This document shows positions 55,219 to 63,871 of a stretch of 64,000 nt of DNA, piece after piece. Numbering within the stretch: position 1 is the stretch's first letter; every line of letters starts with the position of its first letter. Under the pieces are notes generated by a model. The model ran no database searches. It was given only the letters and a program-made list of their open reading frames with translations, and had not been told where the DNA came from. The position numbers were made by a program, and so were the translations under genes. Source of the DNA: Parabacteroides sp. FAFU027 (GTDB lineage: Bacteria; Bacteroidota; Bacteroidia; Bacteroidales; UBA7332); the NCBI RefSeq assembly GCF_022808675.1, contig NZ_JAKZKV010000001.1:496001-560000 (forward strand), written 5' to 3'.

Positions 55219-56088
55219 TTACACGACATCCATAAAACTACGTTGTACTTTGTTGAAGGTTACAACACCTGCAAAAAGTAAAACCACGGTAACTATAAGG
55301 CTATATGTCAGATAAAGCAGTGAAAATGTACCCTGTCCGAGAAATCCATATTTAAACGTTTCGATAATCGCTGTCAATGGATTGAGAGCCACGATCCACT
55401 TATACTCTTCCGAAATCGTGGAAAGCGGATAAATAACAGGCGTGGCATACATCCAAAGCTGTACACCGAACGTCAGTAAGAAGGTCAGGTCGCGGTATTT
55501 GGTTGTCATGGAAGAAAAAGCAAGTCCGAAACCAAGTCCCAATCCTGCCAGTAAGAGGATCAAAAAAGGAAAAAGCAGAGCAACCGCATTGGCATGAACC
55601 GGTGCTCCCCTCATCATAAAATAGATGTATAACAGTACGAAAAGAGAAAGCTGTATAAACAACCTGATCATATTGGAGATGACGACTGAAAACGGAATAA
55701 TCAATCGTGGGAAATATACTTTTCCAAATATATTTGCATTGGCAGTAAAGGTAGTAGATGTGCGTGTAAGGCAGTCAGAAAAATAGTTCCAGCAGACAAT
55801 GCCTGACATATAAAAAAGAGGTTGCGGCAAGCTGTCTGTAGAAATCTTAGCCAGGCCGCCGAAAACCACCATGTAGATAATGGTCGTAAATACAGGTTGG
55901 ATAAAAAACCAGATCGGGCCGAGAATGGTCTGTTTGTAAAAAGTGACAATATCGCGTTTGACAAACATGTACAGCAAGTCGCGATATTGCCACAGCTCAG
56001 CTATATCCAGTTTCCAGATATTTTCTTTGGGACGGATCAGCGTAGTCCATCCTTCATTGCTTATGGTTTTATTCGACGGCATATCCAA
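55219..56088 (-). CDS. wzm: Polysaccharide ABC exporter permease Wzm
   Basis: 289 aa with six helices. The N-terminal part LYMFVKRDIVTFYKQTILGPIWFFIQP is the usual cytoplasmic amphipathic start of Wzm/TagG proteins. FSSMTTKYRDLTFLLTFGVQLWMYATPVIYPLS is the conserved core. First gene of the 24-kb - strand locus, behind the gldH terminator. Exports the lipid-linked glycan across the inner membrane. Confidence 0.93.
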   Translation of the reverse strand: MDMPSNKTISNEGWTTLIRPKENIWKLDIAELWQYRDLLYMFVKRDIVTFYKQTILGPIWFFIQPVFTTIIYMVVFGGLAKISTDSLPQPLFYMSGIVCWNYFSDCLTRTSTTFTANANIFGKVYFPRLIIPFSVVISNMIRLFIQLSLFVLLYIYFMMRGAPVHANAVALLFPFLILLLAGLGLGFGLAFSSMTTKYRDLTFLLTFGVQLWMYATPVIYPLSTISEEYKWIVALNPLTAIIETFKYGFLGQGTFSLLYLTYSLIVTVVLLFAGVVTFNKVQRSFMDVV

Positions 56089-56111
56089 ACTAATGCTTTA
56101 CAGAATTTTAA

Positions 56112-56148
56112 CGGCAAAAACGACTAACCGGTTCACGCCAACCGGCTA
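56112..56148 (-). terminator. Terminator after gldH
   Basis: Arms 56125-56133 and 56140-56148 (9 bp, one G-T) with GTCGTTTTTG on the - strand. It separates gldH from the polysaccharide locus. Confidence 0.6.
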
Positions 56149-56198
56149 ATTCTTTGCTGTAAAGCAAATAAAGTTGATGGAATTGCTACCGAAGAGTT

Positions 56199-56666
56199 TT
56201 ATTGGGCCTTTTCGATGTGAAAACCTACACTTTCCATGCCTTTCAGGTCATAATCCCTCATGCCCTGTACAATCCTGAAAGTGTAGTGTTTTCCCTGATT
56301 TAATGTAAAACTATTTTTCACAGGAGTAGTCAGTTCATACAATGATCCCCATCCTGAACCAAACCAGTTTCCCAGCTTATCGGCCAGTTTAACCTCCAAA
56401 GTGTCAGAAAATAAGACTCCCGAATCCTGTTTGCATGAGATAAACATCCATACATTCTGATAGTTGTATTGGTTATTGTTTCGGGTATCAACAAAGAGGT
56501 TATACTTCCCTGTCTCCTTTATTTCCGGTGAAAAAGTCAGAGTGTCGTATCTGTTCCATCCCTTTTCGGAGAAATCCCTGAATTCGGTAAAAGTCTGGTC
56601 AAAATGACAGGATGCGCAGATAAAAAGTAGTGCTAAAAGGGGTAATATCTTTCTGAGACAAAGCAT
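56199..56666 (-). CDS. gldH: Gliding motility lipoprotein GldH
   Basis: 155 aa from the start at 56666 (MLCLRKILPLLALLF, lipobox CASC); an ATG at 56696 lies in the tail of the upstream terminator. YDTLTFSPEIKETGKYNLFVDTR and NYQNVWMFISC, with KLADKLGNWFGSGWGSLYE, are the family signature. GldH is conserved with the T9SS and needed for gliding in Flavobacterium. The order holB-ricT-gldH is conserved. Confidence 0.9.
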   Translation of the reverse strand: MLCLRKILPLLALLFICASCHFDQTFTEFRDFSEKGWNRYDTLTFSPEIKETGKYNLFVDTRNNNQYNYQNVWMFISCKQDSGVLFSDTLEVKLADKLGNWFGSGWGSLYELTTPVKNSFTLNQGKHYTFRIVQGMRDYDLKGMESVGFHIEKAQ

Positions 56667-56695
56667 ATCAGATAATCTTTTCAATTCAAAACACA

Positions 56696-56739
56696 TAAAA
56701 AAGAGGTGTCATTCAGCTGATAAATCACTGAATGACACC
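56696..56739 (-). terminator. Terminator after ricT
   Basis: A perfect 12-bp stem (56705-56716 with 56728-56739) followed by TCTTTTTTAT on the - strand. Confidence 0.88.
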
Positions 56740-56746
56740 CGATTAT

Positions 56747-58162
56747 TTATTTCTCTGAGGATTCAGGGTTTTCGGGACGCTGTGGGCGGTTAGGACGCTG
56801 GTTCCGTGGCGGTCTGTTCTGACGTTCAGGCCTGTCGTTACGTTCTGGTCTGTCGTTACGCTCATTGCGATCACTGCGCTCATTACGCGGACGTTCTGGG
56901 CGTTCCGGACGGCTCGGGCGTTCGCCGCCTCTGCGGTTCTGGTTATTGCGGTTTTGATTTCCGCCTTCCCCCGTTGACTGTCTCTCACCGGGTGCTGCCT
57001 GTGACTGGTTCTGGTTATTATTCGGTCTGTTGCCTCTGTTTCTATCACGGTCACGATCCCGGTCGCGGTCACGACCGTTGTTTATTTTTTTCCTTTTTTC
57101 CCTGTCGAAGCGGGTCAGACTCTCCTCTCCCACTCCATCCTGGAAGTCTTTCGGCTGAGCTTTTTTCTGTGGTTCTTCCAACAGATTTTCGGGCTTGATG
57201 CCTTTTTTATTCTGACTGATAATTTCAAAAACGCGGTCAGCATGTATCGTTGTCAGATTCGCCAATACGTTTCTGTCACTTGAATAAGTCATTAACCGGT
57301 TGAAGATATCTGTTTTGAAGTGATAGAAAGTACCCATTTGAGTTTCAAGCGGTATTTCGCGTGATGGAAGTTCTTTCTGTACCTCCACATAGCTATCCAC
57401 TTCATAGTTCAGGCAACATTTCAGCTTAGCACACTGGCCGGCCAGCTTTTGCGGATTTAATGAAATATCCTGATAACGTGCGGCACTGGTAGCCACCGAT
57501 ACAAAGTTTGTCATCCAGCCGGAGCAGCACAACGGACGGCCACAGGGACCGATACCGCCAATGCGACCCGCTTCCTGACGGGCCCCGATCTGTTTCATCT
57601 CGATACGCACTTTAAACGAATCTGCCAAAACTTTAATCAGTTGACGAAAATCGACACGATCATCGGCTATGTAGTAGAAGATAGCTTTATTGCCATCCCC
57701 CTGATACTCAACATCCCCGATCTTCATGTTCAACTTCAGCTCATCGGCAATCTGGCGGGAACGAAGCATGGTTTCGTGTTCGCGGGCTTTCGCCTCTTCG
57801 TATTTCTCCATATCCACCGGACGAGCCTTGCGGTAAACCCGCTTGATATCTGCGCTATCCTGACGAATATTCATCTTCTTCATCTGAAGAATAACTAATC
57901 TGCCAGTTAAGGTCACCGTACCGATATCATGTCCCGGAGTAGCTTCTACCGCTACCACATCGCCTTTTTCAAGACGGAGTCCGTTACTGTTGCGATAATA
58001 CCCTTTGCGGGTATTTTTAAACTGGACTTCGATAAACTCACATTCGTTGTGTGCTTCGTCAATGTCGCACAGCCAATCAAAGGTATTGAGCTTGGTATCC
58101 ATTTTGGTACTGCAACCTTTCTTGTTCATGTTGCAGCCCTTATTATCGTGTTTAAAATCCAT
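56747..58162 (-). CDS. ricT: RicT/PSP1-domain protein with disordered tail
   Basis: 471 aa. The PSP1/YaaT core (~35-330) has FIEVQFKNTRKGYYRN, FYYIADDRVDFRQLIKVLA, and the iron-sulfur type cysteines in GPCGRPLCCSGW and CAKLKCCLNYE. In Bacillus, RicT with RicA and RicF binds Fe-S clusters and guides RNase Y. The last ~110 residues are a long Arg/Asn/Asp/Pro-rich tail (DRDRDRDRDR, NDRPERNDRPER), an RNA-binding-like disordered region not needed by the core. Several Met near the start make the exact first codon uncertain. Confidence 0.88.
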   Translation of the reverse strand: MDFKHDNKGCNMNKKGCSTKMDTKLNTFDWLCDIDEAHNECEFIEVQFKNTRKGYYRNSNGLRLEKGDVVAVEATPGHDIGTVTLTGRLVILQMKKMNIRQDSADIKRVYRKARPVDMEKYEEAKAREHETMLRSRQIADELKLNMKIGDVEYQGDGNKAIFYYIADDRVDFRQLIKVLADSFKVRIEMKQIGARQEAGRIGGIGPCGRPLCCSGWMTNFVSVATSAARYQDISLNPQKLAGQCAKLKCCLNYEVDSYVEVQKELPSREIPLETQMGTFYHFKTDIFNRLMTYSSDRNVLANLTTIHADRVFEIISQNKKGIKPENLLEEPQKKAQPKDFQDGVGEESLTRFDREKRKKINNGRDRDRDRDRDRNRGNRPNNNQNQSQAAPGERQSTGEGGNQNRNNQNRRGGERPSRPERPERPRNERSDRNERNDRPERNDRPERQNRPPRNQRPNRPQRPENPESSEK

Positions 58163-58194
58163 TTAAGCGTAAAGTATATATATTGAGTTGAATG

Positions 58195-58220
58195 AAAAAA
58201 GCCTCTTTCGGAAAAGAAGC
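58195..58220 (-). terminator. Terminator after holB
   Basis: Arms 58201-58208 and 58213-58220 (8 bp, one G-T) with six T on the - strand. Confidence 0.7.
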
Positions 58221-58291
58221 CTACAAATATAATCATTTTCTATGCCGAAAATCTAAATAACAACGGTATGAATGAGAAGTTTACCGGCTGA

Positions 58292-59458
58292 TTAATTTTT
58301 AAGTAACATAATGGCTTTCAGGGCGAGGTCAAAAAAGATCATTTTAGCATAAACGTTCTGCCCGATTTCGACTTCGGCATGTTCGAATGCCTCCAAGAAC
58401 TGGAATACATTCCGGTGATGGATAAACGGTGCAAATTTAGATGAGAAAGCCGCCTCTTTGGCATTCAGGTAGCTAAGTGATGGCACGCGCAGGTTCAGGA
58501 CAAAGTTCTCGCGCAGGTAACGCTGGCAATAGGCCAGAAACTGTTTCTGACGTTCACGGCCCAGCTCTGAAATCTCATCAGCCACCTCCTTCAGCTCTTT
58601 CAACGCGTTGAATTTCAGCAGGGGATTATCGGCCCGCTTCATATTGGCTACCGTATAGGCCAGACGCATATAACGGGTAAAATATTCGAAGTAAAGCTGA
58701 TTTTCTTCATTCAGCTGAATGGTTTCGATGGCTTTGAGGTAGTTTCCTCCGGCAATATGAGCCACGGCAGCCGAATCCTGGTCGGTCAGTCCGTAACGGG
58801 TACTCAATACCAAACGCAACGTTTCCGATTCAATCGGACGGACATTCACCCGCTGGCAGCGCGAAAGAATGGTGGTCAGCATCTGTTCAGGCTGCTCGGC
58901 AACCAGCAGGAAAAGCGTCTTTTGCGGTGGCTCTTCCAGCATCTTGAGCAGTTTATTGGCGCAGACATCGTGCATCTTCTCGGGCAGCCACACGATCATG
59001 ATTTTATATTCCGCCTCATAGGTCTTAAGCGAAAGTTTGCGGATAATCTCGCTGCTCTCTTTGGCGTAAATCAATCCCTGCGCATTTTCACTACCCAGAA
59101 ATCCAAGCCAGTGGTTATAGGAAAAGTAACCATTCTTCAGGACAAACTCCCGCCATTCAGGAAGGAAGTCGTCGCAAACCTCTTTTTTCTTCTTGTCGGC
59201 TTTGACAATCGGAAATACGAAATGGAGGTCCGGGTGAATCAGTTTGTTGTACTTGCGGCAGGAAGGACATTCGCCACAAGCGTCGTTTTCAAGCGGATGA
59301 GTACAATGCACATAACGGGCATAAGCCAATGCCATCGGAAGCGCGCCGACTCCCTCCTGGCCGCAAAAGAGCTGGGCGTGGGCAATATGCCCCTCCCGCA
59401 CCGTCTGAATGAGACGCTGCTTCAACTCTTCCTGTCCGATCACATCTTGAAAAAACAT
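58292..59458 (-). CDS. holB: DNA polymerase III delta' subunit
   Basis: 388 aa AAA+ clamp-loader subunit. Opening FFQDVIGQEELKQRLIQTV; the Walker A loop reads CGQEGVGALPMALAYA and lacks the lysine, as in non-hydrolysing delta'. The zinc module CGECPSCRKYNKLIHPDLHFVFP is intact. MLEEPPQKTLFLLVAEQPEQMLTTILSRCQRV is the SRC/sensor region (key residues SRC). The position before ricT supports the name. Confidence 0.9.
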   Translation of the reverse strand: MFFQDVIGQEELKQRLIQTVREGHIAHAQLFCGQEGVGALPMALAYARYVHCTHPLENDACGECPSCRKYNKLIHPDLHFVFPIVKADKKKKEVCDDFLPEWREFVLKNGYFSYNHWLGFLGSENAQGLIYAKESSEIIRKLSLKTYEAEYKIMIVWLPEKMHDVCANKLLKMLEEPPQKTLFLLVAEQPEQMLTTILSRCQRVNVRPIESETLRLVLSTRYGLTDQDSAAVAHIAGGNYLKAIETIQLNEENQLYFEYFTRYMRLAYTVANMKRADNPLLKFNALKELKEVADEISELGRERQKQFLAYCQRYLRENFVLNLRVPSLSYLNAKEAAFSSKFAPFIHHRNVFQFLEAFEHAEVEIGQNVYAKMIFFDLALKAIMLLKN

Positions 59459-59471
59459 ATTTTAAAGTTAA

Positions 59472-59565
59472 ACGTTTTACGTCATACGTTATACGTTTGG
59501 AAAGATAGAAACTCTACCTAAAACCAAACAGTCATCAACGTAAAACGTACAACGTATTACGTTCA
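59472..59565. repeat. Heptanucleotide ACGTnnn arrays, inverted pair
   Basis: Four consecutive 7-nt units beginning ACGT (59472-59499) and four more (59538-59565) face each other across 38 nt. Since ACGT is its own complement, the arms can pair. They sit between holB and metF. Confidence 0.75.
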
Positions 59566-59575
59566 ACAGGTATAA

Positions 59576-60529
59576 TTAATATACAATTTGAGCTACTTCT
59601 TTCACGCTCTTGGTTGCCATCAGCGTGTAGAAGTGAATGCTTGGAACTCCGTGCTGGATCAGTTCCCTGGCCTGCATGGTACACCATTCCACACCCGCAA
59701 TGCGAGCCTCTTCGTCGGATTTGCATTTACGCAGCTCCTTGGCAAAATCTTCAGGAATATCTACGTGGAAGATTTTTGGCAGCACGGTCAACTGGTCAAG
59801 AACGGTCAGTGGCTTCAATCCCGGGATGATAGGCACGGTAATACCTTCGGCACGACAGCGATCCACAAACTCGAAATATTTCTTATTATCGAAAAACATC
59901 TGGGTAACGATATACTCCGCTCCTGCTTTTACCTTCTCTTTCAACCAGTAAATGTCTGAATCGAGGTTTGGGGCCTCATCGTGTTTTTCCGGATAACCGG
60001 CTACACCATAAGAGAATGGAGTGGTCAACGGATCCATTTTACCACCGTCGATCAGGTGTCCCTGATTGAAGTCGTTAATCTGGTGTTGCAGATCAAGCGC
60101 GTGGCTGTGGCCGTTCTCTTTCGCTTTGAATGATTTCTCCGATTTGGCTTTATCTCCGCGAAGTACCAACAGGTCGGTAATCCCCAGGAAGCTCAGGTCG
60201 ATCATAGCGTACTCTGTCTCTACCTTGCCAAAACCGCTACAGATGATGTGTGGCACAGCGGTAATGCCGTATTTATTCTGGATAGCAGCTGCAATAGCCA
60301 CAGTACCCGGACGGCTACGCTCTACGACCGGCTTCAGAAGTCCGTTATCCACCGTCTTGTAAACGACATCACTACGGTGAGTTGTGATGTTGATATATTT
60401 AGGATCGAACTCGCGAAGAGTGTCGATGGTTCTGAAAACTCTTTCGATGCTGCTTCCTTTCAGCGGAGGCAAAATTTCGAATGAAAACGCCGTCTTTTTG
60501 GCGGACTGAATCATTTCAATTACTTTCAT
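59576..60529 (-). CDS. metF: Methylenetetrahydrofolate reductase MetF
   Basis: 317 aa FAD TIM barrel that reduces 5,10-methylene-THF to 5-methyl-THF. FSFEILPPLKGSSIERV carries the catalytic Glu. NITTHRSD, LRGDKAK, FSYGVAGYPEKHDEAPNLD and TQMFFDNKKYFEFVDRC are family motifs. It feeds methyl groups to methionine synthesis. Monocistronic with a -7 box 28 nt upstream. Confidence 0.95.
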   Translation of the reverse strand: MKVIEMIQSAKKTAFSFEILPPLKGSSIERVFRTIDTLREFDPKYINITTHRSDVVYKTVDNGLLKPVVERSRPGTVAIAAAIQNKYGITAVPHIICSGFGKVETEYAMIDLSFLGITDLLVLRGDKAKSEKSFKAKENGHSHALDLQHQINDFNQGHLIDGGKMDPLTTPFSYGVAGYPEKHDEAPNLDSDIYWLKEKVKAGAEYIVTQMFFDNKKYFEFVDRCRAEGITVPIIPGLKPLTVLDQLTVLPKIFHVDIPEDFAKELRKCKSDEEARIAGVEWCTMQARELIQHGVPSIHFYTLMATKSVKEVAQIVY

Positions 60530-60557
60530 CTATAATTACACCTTTAATTTTGAGGGG

Positions 60558-60565
60558 CAAAGGTA
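60558..60565 (-). promoter_or_regulatory. Promoter -7 box for metF
   Basis: TACCTTTG on the - strand matches TAnnTTTG; no clear -33 element. Confidence 0.5.
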
Positions 60566-60820
60566 CGAAATCCCGCCGAATTTTCATTAACATTGCCTTT
60601 ATCAAGAACCGAATTATTTATAATCAGACCACACTGGCACAGCGAATAACCACCTATCCAAAGAGATAGGTCCTGCAATATCATTTCTCAGGTACTTGCA
60701 CAGGTACAATCCCCCTTGAATCAAGATCGAAGCTGCAAATATCATTATAATCCCATTTGATCGACATTTCCTTACAAAAAGACAGATTTACGCTATTATT
60801 TAATACACTGGCCATTTCAT

Positions 60821-60875
60821 AGACCATCCCCGAAGGATCCTTAGAGGATCCCTATAGTGTCCCTAGAGGATCAAT
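60821..60875. repeat. 11-bp tandem array (five units)
   Basis: Units start at 60821, 60832, 60843, 60854 and 60865, consensus aGAGGATCCCT. Two units contain the palindrome GGATCC. No indels. Confidence 0.75.
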
Positions 60876-61035
60876 CACTGAAAAACGGCGTATTTTGCAA
60901 TTGTAAGAGTAGCAAAATGTCAAAAGCGCATCTTACATTCTGCGACGTAATATCACCTAAATCCGGAAAATCAGGCTCTATAACGGTTTGTATGGGTGGT
61001 ATTTCTAAGATAGCTAAATCTAAGAAAATTCTAAG

Positions 61036-61153
61036 CCACGAATTTACGAATAAGAAAGTATCTTTTCTTTTCCATTTTTGGAAAAGAATTTGTGATATTC
61101 GGTTTTATTTATTCATGATCTCAGCAAGTTAGCCTCTCTATATTCATTCGTGG
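61036..61153. repeat. Dispersed element with CCACGAAT ends, copy 2
   Basis: CCACGAAT (61036-61043), a perfect 10-bp hairpin (61065-61074 with 61079-61088, TTCTTTTCCA arm) and ATTCGTGG (61146-61153). Same order as at 18687-18791, with a different hairpin sequence. Confidence 0.5.
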
Positions 61154-61470
61154 ATTGACTGCGTCGAACTACGTTTCGTGGCTTGCTATTTTGATTTATG
61201 TCCTGTTTCTCAGAATAATCACACGAAGTTTAGGAAAATATTTTTCCTAATTAATAGAGTTACCCACACCATTCTTTATAAAGCCGAAAACCACCTCCCT
61301 CATCCACTAAATACTTTCAGGAATCATCACAAAACACTCGATTTTCAAGGCCCTTCAGCAAGCGCTTTCAATTCATCATAAAAGCGCACCTCAATGTTAC
61401 AAATTACCACCATCCATACCCCCAAATAAACAATTCAAAACAACCTATCTCTTTTCGCACTAACTTCAGC

Positions 61471-61525
61471 ACTGGAGTTACACTGGAGTTGCACTGGAGG
61501 AACAGCGGAGCTGTAGCGGAGGATA
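61471..61525. repeat. 11-bp tandem array (five units)
   Basis: Units start at 61471, 61482, 61493, 61504 and 61515: ACTGGAGTTAC, ACTGGAGTTGC, ACTGGAGGAAC, AGCGGAGCTGT, AGCGGAGGATA. Exact spacing, sequence unrelated to the array at 60821. Confidence 0.8.
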
Positions 61526-61660
61526 GTCTGAGAAAGGCCGAATCTGGCTATTTTGTAGCTTATTCGATAGATACCGGAAACACCTTAGTTGGTTAGCAAC
61601 CGACAACCTCAAACACAAAGCCATCCTGATGGTCGTCTATCCAGTCGGTGTGTGCCGCTA

Positions 61661-61689
61661 GCGTCCAGCGGCTTCAGGCCGCTTGACGC
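61661..61689. repeat. REP-like hairpin
   Basis: Arms 61661-61672 and 61678-61689 (GCGTCCAGCGGC and complement, one mismatch) around TTCAG. Confidence 0.65.
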
Positions 61690-61876
61690 GTAATTCATAT
61701 TTCCAATTTACAACATCAATTCCATCCTATTACTGAATTGAATATTTCTAGTAAAGCAGTTAGCAGTTACGACAATACATGAAATTAATCTACTAAGGGA
61801 TTAACTGATTTAAGAGATGAACTTTCGAGTGTCGCGTCCCGATAGCGATTTAACCGCGATAATATTCGATGATAAT

Positions 61877-61895
61877 CAGCGGTTAAAAACCGCTG
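61877..61895. repeat. REP-like hairpin
   Basis: CAGCGGTT (61877-61884), AAA, AACCGCTG (61888-61895): a perfect 8-bp stem sharing the AGCGG motif with the hairpin at 61661. Confidence 0.6.
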
Positions 61896-62087
61896 CACCC
61901 GAAAGGGACTGCTGTTATTGAGGATAAACCTGACAGGTTTGATACACCAGGGACACGTCTTTTTGCTTTATGAATGTGGTGAAGCAGATATAAATCGAAA
62001 AGGAATGGTTATTTTTGGGTCTCGATCGGAAAATCTGATATTTTGGTGTGGATTTTTCGGGCCATTTTTAAAAGAAAATAAAGCCGT

Positions 62088-62154
62088 GCTTTGATCTTTT
62101 GATGACGAAGACAAGAGCCTGTCGCCTAACAACTTACTGCGGATTGGATTTGTT
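62088..62154 (+). repeat. Cassette-like direct repeat, copy A
   Basis: 67 nt that align without gaps to 63738-63804, about 50 identical positions by eye. Shared blocks: GCTTTGAT, ACGAAGAC, AGCCTGTCGC, GCGG and TTTGTT. Copy A contains GCCTAAC with TAACAA/TTGTTA able to pair, which recalls an integron attC end. Confidence 0.7.
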
Positions 62155-62217
62155 AACAGAGGCCATTAGCAGACTACGGACGGAAACCATGCAGATACTT
62201 AGAAATATATTATTACA

Positions 62218-63696
62218 ATGAATAAATCAACAATCATACTAGTGATGTCATTTTGGTATTTATCTATAATAAGCCAAACTCTCCCAGATAAAATAGTTAT
62301 CATAAAAAACATATATCAGAATCAGTATTTTTCAAAGAATGAAGAAATATTCAAGTCAGATACCATAGTACTGTCCAATAAAAAGAAGATTAATAATCTA
62401 TATACACAACTTGTCAGATTCGATAAAGAAGAACAATTACTAAACAGACTTGGAATTGATACTACTTTTACACAAAACAGTCCAGATAAATTATTGAAAG
62501 GATTTAATGACAATAATAAGAGTAAGTTCGATTGGAACCAGAAACAAAAGGAATTCATATTCAAAAAACTAACGGACATCAATGTTTACAAATCCGAATT
62601 AAATGAATATCTGTATAGGTATAACCTCTATAGCACTTATCACCATTTCCCGAAGTTTTTTAAGTCTCATCGAATTTCATATTGTGGGATGGGGACACCA
62701 ATATATAACCGGGAATATTTGATTTTGCTTTACAACAAAAAAGACATATCTGATATTTTCACATCTCGCAAATGCCCCTCTGGCTTTAACACTCCATACA
62801 AAAACAGATCAAACAGAGCCACTTACGATTTTAAGATCGACTTGCTACTGAATAAACTTTTTAAGCAAAAGATCAATCTTGATAAACTTTTAAAAGGAGA
62901 TGATTTACTCAAATACATTGTGAATCAGATTATAAGAAACAACACGAAAGAACTATATAAGTTAAGTGCATATTCATTCGAAAAAGAGATTTCAGAATTA
63001 TCGACAGATTTCGATATAATTTCTTCCGAAGAAGTATATGGTAGAGGTCGGTACATTTGGGATGAGCCCAAGACGATAAAAGTTTCGCTCAAAAACAAAT
63101 ACATGTTACCAAATGTCTACCTGCAATTTTTGGATAGTAAATATGGTAGTACCCTCTATTCAAGAGATTCGATAAAAAAAGACTATAAAGAAATTATATC
63201 ACGTGTTCAGGCTATATCTTTCATTACAAATTATCTAAAACAAGATTCAAGTGCCCGGCTTGATATATACTACTTCAATAATAGCGGAATAAACAAATAC
63301 AATATAGAAGAAGTTAATAAAAAACCATCCGATTGGAAGAAGCAAGATGAATATATCGAAAGTTTAAAATGGTATACCACAAACAATATCAAGCCATCAT
63401 TTGATTTAGAAAAAGCAATAAAGACTTCTGAAAGAATAAATTGTGGATGCAATTATAAACTCGATAGCGAGTTCATTAAGAAAGCAATATTTATTGAAAT
63501 CACCAGTAAAAGGAATGCTAGTTCGATTTGGTTTTTATTACCAGATAATACTTTAATTCTTTATCATGTAAATTCATATAACATAGATGATGTAACTGTG
63601 TTGGATATAAGATTGAATAGTCTGGGGGACAGCTTTGAATTACCTTTTGCATGTTTACGATTTGACAAAAACGGGAAATTATTTGAGAAAAAATAA
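62218..63696 (+). CDS. Unknown secreted protein
   Basis: 492 aa, AT-rich. The N-terminus (STIILVMSFWYLSIISQTLP) looks like a signal peptide, so the protein is probably periplasmic or surface-exposed. The rest is rich in Lys, Asn, Ser and Tyr, with paired cysteines (NCGCNY near residue 408) and no domain I recognise; there is no T9SS sorting domain at the end. It stands between two copies of a 67-bp repeat, like a gene cassette. No function can be given. Confidence 0.7.
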   Translation: MNKSTIILVMSFWYLSIISQTLPDKIVIIKNIYQNQYFSKNEEIFKSDTIVLSNKKKINNLYTQLVRFDKEEQLLNRLGIDTTFTQNSPDKLLKGFNDNNKSKFDWNQKQKEFIFKKLTDINVYKSELNEYLYRYNLYSTYHHFPKFFKSHRISYCGMGTPIYNREYLILLYNKKDISDIFTSRKCPSGFNTPYKNRSNRATYDFKIDLLLNKLFKQKINLDKLLKGDDLLKYIVNQIIRNNTKELYKLSAYSFEKEISELSTDFDIISSEEVYGRGRYIWDEPKTIKVSLKNKYMLPNVYLQFLDSKYGSTLYSRDSIKKDYKEIISRVQAISFITNYLKQDSSARLDIYYFNNSGINKYNIEEVNKKPSDWKKQDEYIESLKWYTTNNIKPSFDLEKAIKTSERINCGCNYKLDSEFIKKAIFIEITSKRNASSIWFLLPDNTLILYHVNSYNIDDVTVLDIRLNSLGDSFELPFACLRFDKNGKLFEKK

Positions 63697-63737
63697 AACA
63701 CTCTTGGGGCCCATCAAATAGGTAGATAAATGTGGCG

Positions 63738-63804
63738 GCTTTGATTTTCCGTAAACGAAGACTGAAGCCTGTCGCTGAACGACCTACAGCGGTTTAGGTT
63801 TGTT
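63738..63804 (+). repeat. Cassette-like direct repeat, copy B
   Basis: Second copy of the repeat at 62088-62154, 42 nt after the stop of the unknown secreted protein and 67 nt before the next gene. Confidence 0.7.
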
Positions 63805-63871
63805 TTTTGTGGAAATTAGTAGGCAGCAAAAGAATTAAACAGAAAGAGAACACACAAAACATTATCAACAA

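Larger units (their letters stand above)
60566..62087. other. Non-coding, repeat-rich stretch
   Basis: About 1.5 kb without a convincing gene. Short open frames here (for example 60857-61132) run through repeats. It holds two 11-bp arrays, a CCACGAAT element, REP-like hairpins at 61661-61689 and 61877-61895, and a short palindrome at 61926-61940. Confidence 0.7.

Noticed and set aside
60857-61132. 91-aa frame in the repeat-rich gap
   Set aside because: It crosses an 11-bp array and a hairpin element; no start signals or family features.
62088-62154. True integron attC site
   Set aside because: GCCTAAC fits the left core, but the right core reads GTTAACA and not GTTRRRY, and no integrase is present; kept only as a cassette-like repeat.
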